Of a stretch of 64,000 nt of DNA, positions 54,712-63,607 are shown one piece after another. Positions within the stretch are counted from its first letter, which is position 1. Every line of letters starts with the position of its first letter. The DNA is from Bifidobacterium breve (GTDB lineage: Bacteria; Actinomycetota; Acidimicrobiia; Acidimicrobiales; Acidimicrobilacustridaceae), in NCBI GenBank assembly GCA_945878725.1, contig CAMCTY010000003.1, positions 1 to 64,000 of the forward strand. Reading direction: 5' to 3'. The translations under genes were made by a program, and so were the position numbers. The notes under the pieces are model-generated. The model worked only from the letters and a program-made list of their open reading frames with translations, was not told the DNA's origin and made no database searches.

Positions 54712-56460
54712 CTAGCTACCGACCTCGGCTGCTTGGCGAGCGTGATAACTCGATCGCGTCAATGGGCTGGACTCCACATGGCCGATCCCGAGCAACTCCC
54801 CCACCCGCTTGAATTCGAAGAACTGTGCGGGCGTAACCCATCGATCGACCGGTAGGTGATGCGAAGTCGGCCGGAGGTACTGCCCAATCGTCACGATCGA
54901 AACTCCGATACCAGCGAGATCGGCGAGCGTCGCAAACAGTTCCTCGTCGGTTTCACCCATTCCGACAACTAATCCTGATTTGGTGGTGAGCCCTGCAGCG
55001 CGGGCCCGGGCGAGCACCGACAGCGAGCGGGCGTAGCCGGCTGATGGTCGCACGGCCCGCTGCAACCGCGGCACTGACTCGACATTGTGGTTCAACACAT
55101 CCGGCCGACTGGCGAAGATCGTTTCGAGTGCTTCTTTCCGCCCTCGACAATCCGAGATCAGCACTTCAACTTTCGCGCCCGGCGAACGTTTCCGAATTGC
55201 CGCCACCGTTTCGGCCATCGGGCCGGCGCCTTCATCAGCGAGATCGTCGCGTGCGACTGTTGTAACAACGGCAAACCCAAGACCCATTCGAGCGACGGCC
55301 TCGGCGACGCGCTCTGGTTCAGTGACATCAATCGGCTCAGGCTTGCGGGTGTCAACAAGACAGAACCCGCATGCACGCGTGCAGCGTTCGCCGTTGATCA
55401 TGAATGTCGCGGTTCCGTCGGCCCAGCATTCCGAAAGATTCGGACAACCAGCCTCCTCACAGACCGTAACGAGCGATAGATCGCGCAGTGTCTGCTTAAT
55501 TTCGAGTGACTTTCCGCCGAGCTTCACCGGAGCACGAAGCCATTCCGGCTTACGCGTGGCAACGTCCATACCTGGAGCGACCCCGGCTTCGGCCAGCCTT
55601 CCCCGCAGTCGCAACGACGGACCGTCAGACACTGCGATCAGTTCCGGAGCAGCCGACACACCGTGGTCCTCCGCCGAACGAACCGGCGCACCTGCACCCT
55701 CACCCCGGCTGAACGGGCTCAGGTCATCGTCGCTGCGTGAGCCCTCGCGCCAGATCACATCCGAGCGTTCCCATCCGCCAGGGCCCGATCCCCATCGATC
55801 CGCAGCACGAGCAGTGATGGTGTCGACGACGTCGTGCATCGAGACATTGATGCCCTCTGCCGCAAGCGAGGTAACCGATTTGCCGACGATCCCGCACGGG
55901 ACAATGTGTGTGAACATCGACATGTCGGGATCGACATTCAGCGCGAAGCCATGCATCGATCGCCCTCGAGTGATGCGCACACCTATCGCTGCGATCTTGC
56001 GTGGATTGTCAGATTCTGGTTCGACCCAGACTCCGGGATAATCGCGAAGCCGTCCGACGTCAGACAGACCTAGGTCGTTCAGAGCGTCGATCACCAGTTG
56101 CTCGACGGAACACACATAGGCGACCGTGTCGGCCATGCCCCCACCACGCTTACCGGGCACCGAGAGAATCGGGTAACCAACGAGTTGTCCGGGTCCGTGA
56201 TACGTGACATCTCCGCCTCGATCGGCTCGCACAAGTTCAGCGCCAACCGATTGCGGGTCCACCAAAACATGCGTCATGTCGGCCCGCGAGCCGAGGGTGT
56301 AGACGTGGGGATGCTCGAGGAGCAAGAGCCAATTGTCGAGTCCGTGGGTGAAGAAGCCTCGCTGAAGTTCCGAGGCTTCGTCGTACGGAACCGTGCCGAG
56401 CCATCGCACCCGCAACGGGCGCGCACGTTCGCCAGCAACCGGAGTCCCGGCAGCGGCCAT
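54712..56460 (-). CDS. Fused octanoyltransferase-lipoyl synthase (LipB-LipA)
   Basis: A 582-residue fusion of the two lipoate-synthesis enzymes. Residues about 15-225 are LipB: RGGDVTYHGPGQLVGYP, RKIAAIGVR with the catalytic lysine, and PCGIVGK with catalytic Cys189. A polar linker of about 60 residues follows. Residues about 285-582 are LipA: CEEAGCPNLSEC (334, 339, 345) binds the auxiliary cluster, CTRACGFC (360, 364, 367) the radical-SAM cluster, and RSSYHA near the C-terminus supplies the serine ligand. One protein could move octanoate to the E2 and insert both sulfurs. The start is two bases after the stop of the E2 gene, its likely substrate. Confidence 0.93.
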   Translation of the reverse strand: MAAAGTPVAGERARPLRVRWLGTVPYDEASELQRGFFTHGLDNWLLLLEHPHVYTLGSRADMTHVLVDPQSVGAELVRADRGGDVTYHGPGQLVGYPILSVPGKRGGGMADTVAYVCSVEQLVIDALNDLGLSDVGRLRDYPGVWVEPESDNPRKIAAIGVRITRGRSMHGFALNVDPDMSMFTHIVPCGIVGKSVTSLAAEGINVSMHDVVDTITARAADRWGSGPGGWERSDVIWREGSRSDDDLSPFSRGEGAGAPVRSAEDHGVSAAPELIAVSDGPSLRLRGRLAEAGVAPGMDVATRKPEWLRAPVKLGGKSLEIKQTLRDLSLVTVCEEAGCPNLSECWADGTATFMINGERCTRACGFCLVDTRKPEPIDVTEPERVAEAVARMGLGFAVVTTVARDDLADEGAGPMAETVAAIRKRSPGAKVEVLISDCRGRKEALETIFASRPDVLNHNVESVPRLQRAVRPSAGYARSLSVLARARAAGLTTKSGLVVGMGETDEELFATLADLAGIGVSIVTIGQYLRPTSHHLPVDRWVTPAQFFEFKRVGELLGIGHVESSPLTRSSYHARQAAEVGS

Positions 56461-56462
56461 GG

Positions 56463-57857
56463 CTACAGCTCCGCCTCCCAGTCGCGGGTTTCGAGTGTTT
56501 CCTTGATCTGGCGAAGGAACGCTGCGGCATAGGAGCCGTCAAACGCACGGTGATCCCAACTCATGGCGAGCAGGCCGACCGAGTGGATAGCGATTGACTC
56601 GCCACCTTCAGAGTCGGTGACAACCACGGGCTTGCGATGAACTCCATCGGTGGAGAGGATCGCGACCTGCGGCTGATTGATGATCGGGAGAACCAGAAAG
56701 CTGCCGAATGATCCCGAGTTCGAAAGCGTGAATGTTCCGCCACTGATGTCGTCGGCAGAGAGCTTCTTGGTCCGAGCCCGACTTGCGAGCTGGTTGATGT
56801 CCCGGGCAATGGCTCGGAGGCGTTTGTCGTCGGCTTCGTGGACGACAGGGGCGATGAGACCTTCGAAATCCAGATCGACGGCGATCGAGAGGTTCACATA
56901 GTTGTGTACAACCAATTCCCCGTCGCCCATGGTTGCGTTGAGATGTGGGAAATCGCGCAAGGCATCGATGACGGCCCGTGAGATGAACGGAAGGTAGGTG
57001 AGACCGAATCCCTCGTCATTGCGGAACGAATCGCGATGGTTGCGACGCACCCGTTCAACGTTTTCGTAGTCGACCTCAACGATCGAATAGGCATGCGGCG
57101 ACACCTGCTTCGACATCACCATGTGCTCGCCGGTGCGGCGGCGCATGTTGTTCAGTTGTTCGACCGTGTCACCAGTTCCGCTGCGAGGAGTGGGGACGGG
57201 CCGACGGGAACCTTGCGCAATCGCAGGTGCGGCAGAGCTGACGCCCGGCGTCGAACGGACACTCGACGCTGCGGCGGGCGACTGCCCTGCAGCAACGCCG
57301 GACCTGATGGCCGCCTCGACATCAGCCCGCGAGATACGTCCACCTGGACCGGTTCCGGTGATGCGGGACGTATCGAGGCCATAATCATTCACAAGTTGAC
57401 GCACGATCGGGGAAAGAAGTTGCCCTGACGTCGCCGGAGCCGGACTCGCCACCTTTGCCGGAACGGGTGCGGGGGTAGGTGCCGGAGCGGGGGTTGGCGC
57501 AGCGGCAGGGGCAGGGGCAGGGGCAGGGGCCGGGGCCGGTGCAGGTGCTTCCGCAACAGGGGCAGGAGCCGGGGCCTCCTCAACGACGGCCGGTTCGCTT
57601 ACGGCCGGCGAGGCGGCGGCTGAACCATCGCCGACAACCGCGATCACAGTGCCGACGTCGACGGTGTCTCCCTCGGCCACACGAATCTCGGTGAGCACAC
57701 CGCTTACCGGGGACGGAACCTCGGAATCGACCTTGTCCGTCGACACCTCGAAGAGGACCTCATCCTCCGCCACCGAGTCACCAATCTGCTTGAACCACTT
57801 AGTGATGGTTCCCTCGGTGACGGACTCACCAAGTTGGGGAAGCTGGATCTCGGCCAT
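56463..57857 (-). CDS. 2-oxoacid dehydrogenase E2, dihydrolipoyl acyltransferase
   Basis: A 464-residue core subunit. Residues 1-75 form one lipoyl domain with Lys42 in STDKVDSE. An Ala/Pro linker follows (about residues 90-150). Residues about 155-195 bind E3 (LVNDYGLDTSRITGTGPGG). The C-terminal catalytic domain ends with SWDHRAFDG, the HxxxDG acyltransfer motif. The N-terminal sequence MAEIQLPQLGESVTEGTI is typical of succinyltransferases of 2-oxoglutarate dehydrogenase, but pyruvate or branched-chain roles are possible. A GGAGG site precedes the ATG at 57855-57857. It is followed by lipBA and preceded by the E3 gene, 135 bases away. Confidence 0.9.
   Translation of the reverse strand: MAEIQLPQLGESVTEGTITKWFKQIGDSVAEDEVLFEVSTDKVDSEVPSPVSGVLTEIRVAEGDTVDVGTVIAVVGDGSAAASPAVSEPAVVEEAPAPAPVAEAPAPAPAPAPAPAPAAAPTPAPAPTPAPVPAKVASPAPATSGQLLSPIVRQLVNDYGLDTSRITGTGPGGRISRADVEAAIRSGVAAGQSPAAASSVRSTPGVSSAAPAIAQGSRRPVPTPRSGTGDTVEQLNNMRRRTGEHMVMSKQVSPHAYSIVEVDYENVERVRRNHRDSFRNDEGFGLTYLPFISRAVIDALRDFPHLNATMGDGELVVHNYVNLSIAVDLDFEGLIAPVVHEADDKRLRAIARDINQLASRARTKKLSADDISGGTFTLSNSGSFGSFLVLPIINQPQVAILSTDGVHRKPVVVTDSEGGESIAIHSVGLLAMSWDHRAFDGSYAAAFLRQIKETLETRDWEAEL
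57504..57539. repeat. Hexanucleotide repeat in the E2 linker
   Basis: Six consecutive six-base units, four GGCAGG followed by two GGCCGG, encode part of the Ala-Pro linker. Units are in frame, so gain or loss would change linker length only. Confidence 0.8.
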
Positions 57858-57916
57858 TGGGGAAATTCCTCCGGGGAAGCAGGTCAATCGATTGTGCGGA
57901 ATTGGGATGTTCTGGC

Positions 57917-57943
57917 GTGTGTCCTGACGTTCGCCCGACACAC
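57917..57943 (-). terminator. Hairpin between the E3 and E2 genes
   Basis: Arms GTGTGTC and GACACAC form a 7-base-pair stem with a 13-base loop in the 135-base gap between the two minus-strand genes. No T-run follows, so it may be a processing or stabilising structure in the E2 leader instead of a terminator. Confidence 0.25.
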
Positions 57944-57992
57944 ATCCGGTTAGTGCTCAGATCCTAAATCCGAAAACACCGGGGTTGGCGTT

Positions 57993-59396
57993 CTAACCGT
58001 GCAGGGATCGTCCGGTGAGAGCGAGAACACTCTCGCCGAACAATTCGCTCAGTGTGGGATGGGGCTGAATGAACTTGGCGACATCATCGGCGGTCGCTTC
58101 CCAGTTCACAGCGAGATAGGCCTGACCGAGTTGTTCGGTCACCCATGGTCCGACCATGTGTACGCCAATCAGGCGTCCGGCCGTGCCGTCGGGTCGCTTC
58201 TCAGCGATCACCTTCACCATGCCTTCGGGTTCGCCGAGGATGAGGGCTCGACCGTTACCGGAGTAGCGGTGCTTACTGACCACGATCTCGATGCCAGCTT
58301 CCTTGGCGCTCGCTTCGGAATGGCCCACGAAACTCACTTCAGGATGGCAGTAGATGCACCACGGGACGTTTCCGTAATCAACCGGGATGGGGTCTTCCCC
58401 GAGGATGTCCTGGATCACGAGGATTCCCTCGGCGAATCCGATGTGGGCGAGTGCTGGGGTGGCGATGAGATCGCCGGCGGCATAGACGCCGGGTTCGCCA
58501 GTGCGGCACCAAGGATCAACAACAACATGTCCGCGCTCGCTCACCTGTACTGCGGTGCCTTCGAGACCGAGATTCTCTGAAAGCGGGCGACGCCCAACGG
58601 AAACCACGACTGTGTCGACCTCGATCGTTTCGCCGTCGCCGAACTTCACAGTGGTTCCACCGGACTTGCGAGGCTCGTGACCGTTGACGCTCACGCCGGT
58701 GCGAACGTTGATGCCGCGATCCTTGAACGACTTGAGCACGATCTTCGTGATGTCGTCGTCGCAGCCGGGAAGAATCTTCGGAAGTGCTTCGAGGATCGTC
58801 ACCTCCGTGCCGAGATCGGACATCATTGATGCGAACTCGCAGCCAATGGCACCGCCGCCGATGACCACGGCGGACTTCGGCAGTTCCTGCAGCGAAAGAA
58901 GTTCGTCGGACGTGATCACCCGATTGCCGTCGACCTCGAAACCGGGGATGGTTCGGGGCACAGAACCTGAGGCGAGGATGACGTGAGTGCCCGTGACTTC
59001 GACGTCGCCCGAGGCGCCGCCGCTGATCTTCACCACGTGGCCGGCATGAAGCGTGCCGATACCGTCGAACATCGTCACCTTGCGGCGTTTGAGGAGACCC
59101 GACAACCCACCGAACAGGCCATCAATGACCTCCTGCTTTCGGGCTTGGGTCACCGTGAAATCGAGAATTGGCTCGCTGGTGGTGAGTCCGAACATCGACG
59201 AACCCACGATGGCGCGACGCACCGCGGCCGTCTCGAGGAGTTCCTTGGCCGGAACGCAACCCACGTGGAGGCACGTTCCACCCACTTTCGACTTCTCGAT
59301 AAGGGCGATATTCAGACCGGCGGACGCACCATAAAGAGCAGCGGCATAACCGGCCGGTCCTCCACCGATGATGACGACGTCGAAGTTCTCAGCCAT
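57993..59396 (-). CDS. lpd: Dihydrolipoamide dehydrogenase (E3)
   Basis: A 467-residue flavoprotein that reoxidises dihydrolipoamide on the E2 with NAD. FDVVIIGGGPAGYAAALYGA binds FAD, GGTCLHVGCVPAKELL has both redox cysteines, VVIGGGAIGCEFASMMSD binds NAD, and the C-terminal HPTLSE contains the catalytic His and Glu. The presence of both cysteines separates it from the LpdA-like protein at 6138. AGGAGAG precedes the ATG at 59394-59396, ruling out the long upstream frame. Confidence 0.95.
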   Translation of the reverse strand: MAENFDVVIIGGGPAGYAAALYGASAGLNIALIEKSKVGGTCLHVGCVPAKELLETAAVRRAIVGSSMFGLTTSEPILDFTVTQARKQEVIDGLFGGLSGLLKRRKVTMFDGIGTLHAGHVVKISGGASGDVEVTGTHVILASGSVPRTIPGFEVDGNRVITSDELLSLQELPKSAVVIGGGAIGCEFASMMSDLGTEVTILEALPKILPGCDDDITKIVLKSFKDRGINVRTGVSVNGHEPRKSGGTTVKFGDGETIEVDTVVVSVGRRPLSENLGLEGTAVQVSERGHVVVDPWCRTGEPGVYAAGDLIATPALAHIGFAEGILVIQDILGEDPIPVDYGNVPWCIYCHPEVSFVGHSEASAKEAGIEIVVSKHRYSGNGRALILGEPEGMVKVIAEKRPDGTAGRLIGVHMVGPWVTEQLGQAYLAVNWEATADDVAKFIQPHPTLSELFGESVLALTGRSLHG

Positions 59397-59500
59397 ACGA
59401 AGCTCTCTCCTGGAAACGAACGTACTGAGCCTACCCATGAAGGGCAGTCGCCCGAACCGCATGGACCATGTTCCGCCCGAGGCCGTCACCGGACGCCGTG

Positions 59501-59593
59501 TCAGCGCGCCGCCATTAGTAACTGCGCTGCTGCCGCACCAAGGATCGCCAGACCACAGACGAGGGAGAGGACGATCAGCTTTCGGGTGCTCAT
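59501..59593 (-). CDS. Possible 30-residue single-pass membrane peptide
   Basis: ATG 59591-59593 opens 30 codons ending in TGA 59501-59503. The product starts MSTRKLIVLSL and is one hydrophobic helix with a positively charged N-terminus and a final Arg, as expected for a membrane peptide with its N-terminus in the cytoplasm. It occupies the 306-base gap 59397-59702, otherwise empty, upstream of and on the same strand as lpd. No ribosome site is visible, so a leaderless transcript would be needed. Function unknown. Confidence 0.45.
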   Translation of the reverse strand: MSTRKLIVLSLVCGLAILGAAAAQLLMAAR

Positions 59594-59702
59594 GGGAAAT
59601 TGATCGTAGCGTTCGACCAGATTCCATCGGCGAATCGGGCATAGGTTCATGCCTGACGGGGTTCAATCCGTCGCACACAAGTCACTCGTTCAGGAGCTTC
59701 CC

Positions 59703-60614
59703 TTGAAGATCGCAATCACCGGCGCTACCGGACTCATCGGTTCGGCCCTTTCCGCCTCACTCTCGGCCGATGGCCACGATGTCGTACCGATCGTCCGTCG
59801 TCCCGTTTCGCCCAGCGAGAATGCCGTCACCTGGAATCCGGAAGCGGGCACCATCGATGCGGCCGGACTCGAAGGCGTCGACGGTGTCGTTCACCTCGCC
59901 GGGGCCGGCATCGGCGACAAGCGTTGGTCAGAGGACTACAAGCGAATCGTTCTCGAAAGCCGCACGCGAGGGACCGATCTCATCGCCCGAACGATCGCAG
60001 GACTCGATCGCAAACCTGCTGTTCTCATTAGCGGTTCGGCGATCGGTATCTACGGCGAGACCGGCGACAACGCCGTTGCCGAAGACGGCGCTCATGCGAA
60101 GGACTTCCTTGCCAGTGTCTGCGAAGAATGGGAAGCAGCCGCTGCGCCAGCCGTCGACGCCGGAATACGGGTCGCGTACCTGCGCACCGGAATCGTCCTG
60201 TCCCCCGATGGCGGAGCACTCGCCAAGTTGCTTCCGCTTTTCAAACTCGGCCTCGGCGGACGTATGGGTTCGGGCCGCCAGTGGTGGAGCTGGATCACAC
60301 TCGCCGACGAGATCGGTGTCATCCGCTGGCTCCTCGACAACGACGTCTCCGGCCCCGTGAATGCCACTGCCCCCAACCCATGCACGAACCGCGAGCTCAC
60401 CAAGGTGCTCGGCGAGGTTCTCCATCGCCCCACGCTCTTCCCCGTTCCCTCATTTGGCCCCAAACTGCTTCTGGGCGCAGAACTCGCTGATGCTCTTCTT
60501 TTCACGAGCAGCCGAGTGCTCCCCGGCGTCCTTTCGGCCAGAGATTTTCCATTCGCCCATCCCACGCTCGAGGTCGCTCTTCGGGCGATCCTCGCCCGAC
60601 CCGCTGCGGCCTGA
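59703..60614 (+). CDS. TIGR01777 family epimerase-like protein
   Basis: A 303-residue extended short-chain dehydrogenase-like protein related to E. coli YfcH. KIAITGATGLIGSALSASL is the nucleotide-binding start; NAVTWNPEAG, HLAGAGIGDKRW, SGSAIGIYG and WWSWITLADEIG are the family blocks in order. The C-terminal domain ends in HPTLEVALRAIL. Family members have no firmly established reaction, though fold and motifs suggest NAD(P)-dependent sugar-type chemistry. AGGAG lies about six bases before the TTG at 59703, so that start is preferred to the ATG at 59649. Confidence 0.86.
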   Translation: MKIAITGATGLIGSALSASLSADGHDVVPIVRRPVSPSENAVTWNPEAGTIDAAGLEGVDGVVHLAGAGIGDKRWSEDYKRIVLESRTRGTDLIARTIAGLDRKPAVLISGSAIGIYGETGDNAVAEDGAHAKDFLASVCEEWEAAAAPAVDAGIRVAYLRTGIVLSPDGGALAKLLPLFKLGLGGRMGSGRQWWSWITLADEIGVIRWLLDNDVSGPVNATAPNPCTNRELTKVLGEVLHRPTLFPVPSFGPKLLLGAELADALLFTSSRVLPGVLSARDFPFAHPTLEVALRAILARPAAA

Positions 60615-60626
60615 GAGGATCAGGGC

Positions 60627-61091
60627 ATGACGTCAACCTCGAACAACCCCCGCGAGGTCTCGGTTAGCCGAGTCATCGCCGCCGATCCCGCTGCGATCTT
60701 CGCGGTACTCGCCGATCCATCGAAGCACCCAATCATCGACGGATCGGGTTCGCTGGTCCAAGCGAAAGGCAATTCCTCTCAGTTGGTTCTCGGCGACAAG
60801 TTCTCGATGGGCATGAAGATCGGGTTCTCGTATTCCATCAAGAACACGGTCGTCGAATACGAGAAGGACCGTCTCATCGGATGGCGACACTTCGGCCGAC
60901 ACGTGTGGCGATACACGCTCGAACCCGTTGACGGTGGAACCCGGGTTACCGAAACGTTCGACTGGTCCACGGCAATCATTCCGAAGGTAATCGAATTGCA
61001 GAAGTACCCCGAGAAGCATCCGGCCGGCATGGCCAAGACGCTCGAACGGCTCGACACGTACGTCACCACCGGCGAGGTTCCGGGGGCCTGA
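60627..61091 (+). CDS. SRPBCC (START-like) family protein
   Basis: A 154-residue protein with the helix-grip fold used to bind hydrophobic ligands. It opens with SVSRVIAADPAAIFAVLADPS, a signature of polyketide cyclase/dehydrase-like SRPBCC proteins, and has IGWRHFGRHVWRYTLEPVDGGT in two conserved strands. Ligand unknown. GAGAGGA precedes the ATG at 60627, 12 bases after the TIGR01777 gene, and rsgA begins five bases after its stop, so the three are likely co-transcribed. Confidence 0.82.
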   Translation: MTSTSNNPREVSVSRVIAADPAAIFAVLADPSKHPIIDGSGSLVQAKGNSSQLVLGDKFSMGMKIGFSYSIKNTVVEYEKDRLIGWRHFGRHVWRYTLEPVDGGTRVTETFDWSTAIIPKVIELQKYPEKHPAGMAKTLERLDTYVTTGEVPGA

Positions 61092-61096
61092 GCGCG

Positions 61097-62137
61097 GTGC
61101 ACCCGATGTTCGAAACGCTGGTTCCCCTCGGTTGGGATGAGCGCTGGGCGTCGACACTTGAGAACGCCGAGCCTGGGGCACTACCCGGCCGCGTGTTGCA
61201 ACATCACGGGGCGGGACTCGTGGTTGCGCTGCCCAAGGGTACCGAAACCATCATGCTCACGAAGCGTCTTGATCCCGAGCCGACGGTGGGTGACTGGGTC
61301 GCTGTAATCGACAACGAGGCGATCGCCGTTCTCGATCGTCGATCACTGCTTCGTCGACGTTCCGCCCACGGCGACAAAGAACAGCAGCTCGCCGCAAACG
61401 TCGACACCGTCCTGCTCGTGTGCGGACTCGATCGGCCGGTCAAGGACGGCCGCATCCAGCGCGGCACAACGATCGCTCGCGATGCCGGCGCACGGCCTGT
61501 CGTCATCCTCACCAAAGCCGCGATCGGTGACGTCGATTCTGATCCCGAGCAAGCGGCAGCCGATGTCCGAATCGCCCATCCCGGCATCGACGTCATCATC
61601 ACCTCGGTGAACGAAGGGCTCGGCCTCGACGAACTGCGGACTCTCATTGGAACCGACACGGTCACCCTTCTCGGAGAGTCCGGCGCGGGAAAGTCGAGCA
61701 TTGTCAACGCACTTCTCGGCTCAGAAATCGTGCCGATCGGATCCGTGCGCAAAGGGGACTCGAAAGGCCGTCACACCACGACCGGCCGTGAACTTCATCT
61801 GCTTCCCTCGGGTGGCGTCCTCATCGACACCCCTGGCATTCGGGCTGTTGGCCTTGTCGCCGAAGATGACGCCGTGGCCGAAACATTCAGTGACGTCGAC
61901 GAAATCGCCGAGATGTGTCGATTCGCCGATTGCCAACATGACGGTCAACCCGGATGCGCGATTGCGAATGCTCTCGAATCGGGCGAACTACTTACCGGTC
62001 GTGTCGAAGGTTGGCGTCGCTTGCGCGAGGAAAGCGAGGCGATCGCTGAACGGGCGACTCTTGCTGAACAACGCCGTACCGATCGTGATTTCGCGAAGGA
62101 AGCAAAGGGAGCGAAACGCTCCTCTCGCAATCGCTGA
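61097..62137 (+). CDS. rsgA: Ribosome small-subunit biogenesis GTPase RsgA
   Basis: A 346-residue circularly permuted GTPase that acts in late 30S maturation. An OB-fold N-terminus leads to LGESGAGKSSIVN (P-loop), after the G4-like LTKA, and IDTPGIRAVGL (G3). The zinc site appears as CRFADCQHDGQPGC, followed by a basic helical tail. The start is GTG 61097-61099; an in-frame ATG at 61106 is an alternative. It ends 17 bases from the convergent yebC. Confidence 0.92.
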   Translation: MHPMFETLVPLGWDERWASTLENAEPGALPGRVLQHHGAGLVVALPKGTETIMLTKRLDPEPTVGDWVAVIDNEAIAVLDRRSLLRRRSAHGDKEQQLAANVDTVLLVCGLDRPVKDGRIQRGTTIARDAGARPVVILTKAAIGDVDSDPEQAAADVRIAHPGIDVIITSVNEGLGLDELRTLIGTDTVTLLGESGAGKSSIVNALLGSEIVPIGSVRKGDSKGRHTTTGRELHLLPSGGVLIDTPGIRAVGLVAEDDAVAETFSDVDEIAEMCRFADCQHDGQPGCAIANALESGELLTGRVEGWRRLREESEAIAERATLAEQRRTDRDFAKEAKGAKRSSRNR

Positions 62138-62154
62138 CATTCCCGTCTGCGCCC

Positions 62155-62904
62155 TCAGGCATCGAGCGTCTGAAGAAGTTCGTCGGGGATGTCAAAGTTT
62201 GCGTAGACATCCTGCACGTCGTCATTGTCCTCGAGCGCATCGATGACCCGGAGAACAGCTTTTGCCGCATCGGCAGTGTCGAGATCGACCGTGGTCGTCG
62301 ACACCATCGTGGTGTCGGCCGACTCGAACGCGATCGAAGCTTCTTCGAGAGCGGAACGAACCGCAGGAAGGTCCGTCGGCGCGCACATCAAACGCCATGT
62401 ATCACCTTCATCGACGAGATCTTCGAGCCCAGCGTCGAGTGCAGCAACCATGACGTCGTCCTCGTCGACCGCGCGCGACAGAACGATGACGCCTTTGCGC
62501 TCGAACTGCCAACCCACGGCGCCCGGCTCGGCGATCGATCCACCGTTCTTCTTCAAAGTCGAACGAATGTCGCTACCGGTGCGATTGCGATTATCCGTGA
62601 GCACATCGATGAGGATGGCGACACCGTTCGGTGCATAACCCTCGTACGTGATCTGCTCGTAGGTAACACCGTCGAGTTCACCGGTTCCGCGCTTGATGGC
62701 GCGCTCGATCGTGTCGATCGGTACCGAACTATCACGCGCCTTCTGGAACATCGTTCGCAGCGCCGGATTCATCGCCGGATCGCCACCGCCTTCGCGGGCG
62801 GCAACTTCAACCTGACGGATGAGCTTTGCGAAGACCTTGGCGCGCTTCTGATCGGCGGCGCCCTTCTTGTGCTTGATAGTCGCCCATTTGGAATGGCCAG
62901 ACAT
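62155..62904 (-). CDS. yebC: YebC/PmpR family protein
   Basis: A 249-residue protein of the widespread YebC family, known as transcriptional regulators in some species and more recently linked to translation of difficult proline stretches. MSGHSKWATIKHKKGAADQK is the invariant start, and YEGYAPNGVAILIDVLTDN is the central signature. AAGGGG precedes the ATG at 62902-62904. Its position after pdxS and pdxT is usual in actinobacteria, where ruvC often follows; here rsgA lies convergent instead. Confidence 0.95.
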   Translation of the reverse strand: MSGHSKWATIKHKKGAADQKRAKVFAKLIRQVEVAAREGGGDPAMNPALRTMFQKARDSSVPIDTIERAIKRGTGELDGVTYEQITYEGYAPNGVAILIDVLTDNRNRTGSDIRSTLKKNGGSIAEPGAVGWQFERKGVIVLSRAVDEDDVMVAALDAGLEDLVDEGDTWRLMCAPTDLPAVRSALEEASIAFESADTTMVSTTTVDLDTADAAKAVLRVIDALEDNDDVQDVYANFDIPDELLQTLDA

Positions 62905-62956
62905 CAGATTCCCCTTTGTCGATATTCAGTGCCCTGCGGACTTGAGACCCGTGAAC

Positions 62957-63544
62957 TCATGCTGCCACCTGACGAACGAACAGTTCGTGCATTCGCAGAT
63001 CGGGCTCGAGTTCCGGATGGAACGACGTCACCATCACATTGCCCTGACGACACGCAACCGGCCGTCCGTCATCAACAGCAGCGAGGATCTCCACACCCGG
63101 ACCGACCCGCTCGACAATTGGCGCCCGGATGAAAACGGCATGAACTGGTGCCTCAGGAAGGCCGATCACATCGAGATCCGCCTCGAAGGAATCGATCTGG
63201 CGGCCGAATGCATTCCGGCGGACATCGATGTCGATGGCCCCGAACGAGCGTTGATCGGCCCGGCCATCGATCACGTTGGTGGCGAGCAGGATCATGCCCG
63301 CACACGTTCCGAAGGCCGGCATGCCCGCTTCTAAGCGGGCGGCCACTGGCTCGAAGAGCGCATTTATCGTCAGGAGTTTGGACATTGTGGTCGACTCCCC
63401 ACCCGGGAAAATCAGAGCGTCGACTGATGCGAGATCCCGGGCATTGCGGACCTCGAGGTGTTCAACTCCGAGGCGCGTCAGGGCGTGCGAATGGAGTCCG
63501 ACTGCGCCCTGAAGGGCAAGAACGCCAACGATCGGACCCGGCAC
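62957..63544 (-). CDS. pdxT: Pyridoxal 5'-phosphate synthase glutaminase subunit
   Basis: A 195-residue class I glutaminase that supplies ammonia to PdxS for vitamin B6 synthesis. FPGGESTTM, FGTCAGMILLA with nucleophile Cys81, and SFHPEL with His176 and Glu178 complete the triad. The start is GTG 63542-63544 with GGAG upstream. It lies 63 bases after the pdxS stop and 52 bases before yebC. Confidence 0.95.
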   Translation of the reverse strand: MPGPIVGVLALQGAVGLHSHALTRLGVEHLEVRNARDLASVDALIFPGGESTTMSKLLTINALFEPVAARLEAGMPAFGTCAGMILLATNVIDGRADQRSFGAIDIDVRRNAFGRQIDSFEADLDVIGLPEAPVHAVFIRAPIVERVGPGVEILAAVDDGRPVACRQGNVMVTSFHPELEPDLRMHELFVRQVAA

Positions 63545-63607
63545 CTGGGGGCTCCGATGGGGTTGGCGACATGGTTGAGTGAAGCGAAGCGGACCCTGAG
63601 GCCCGGT

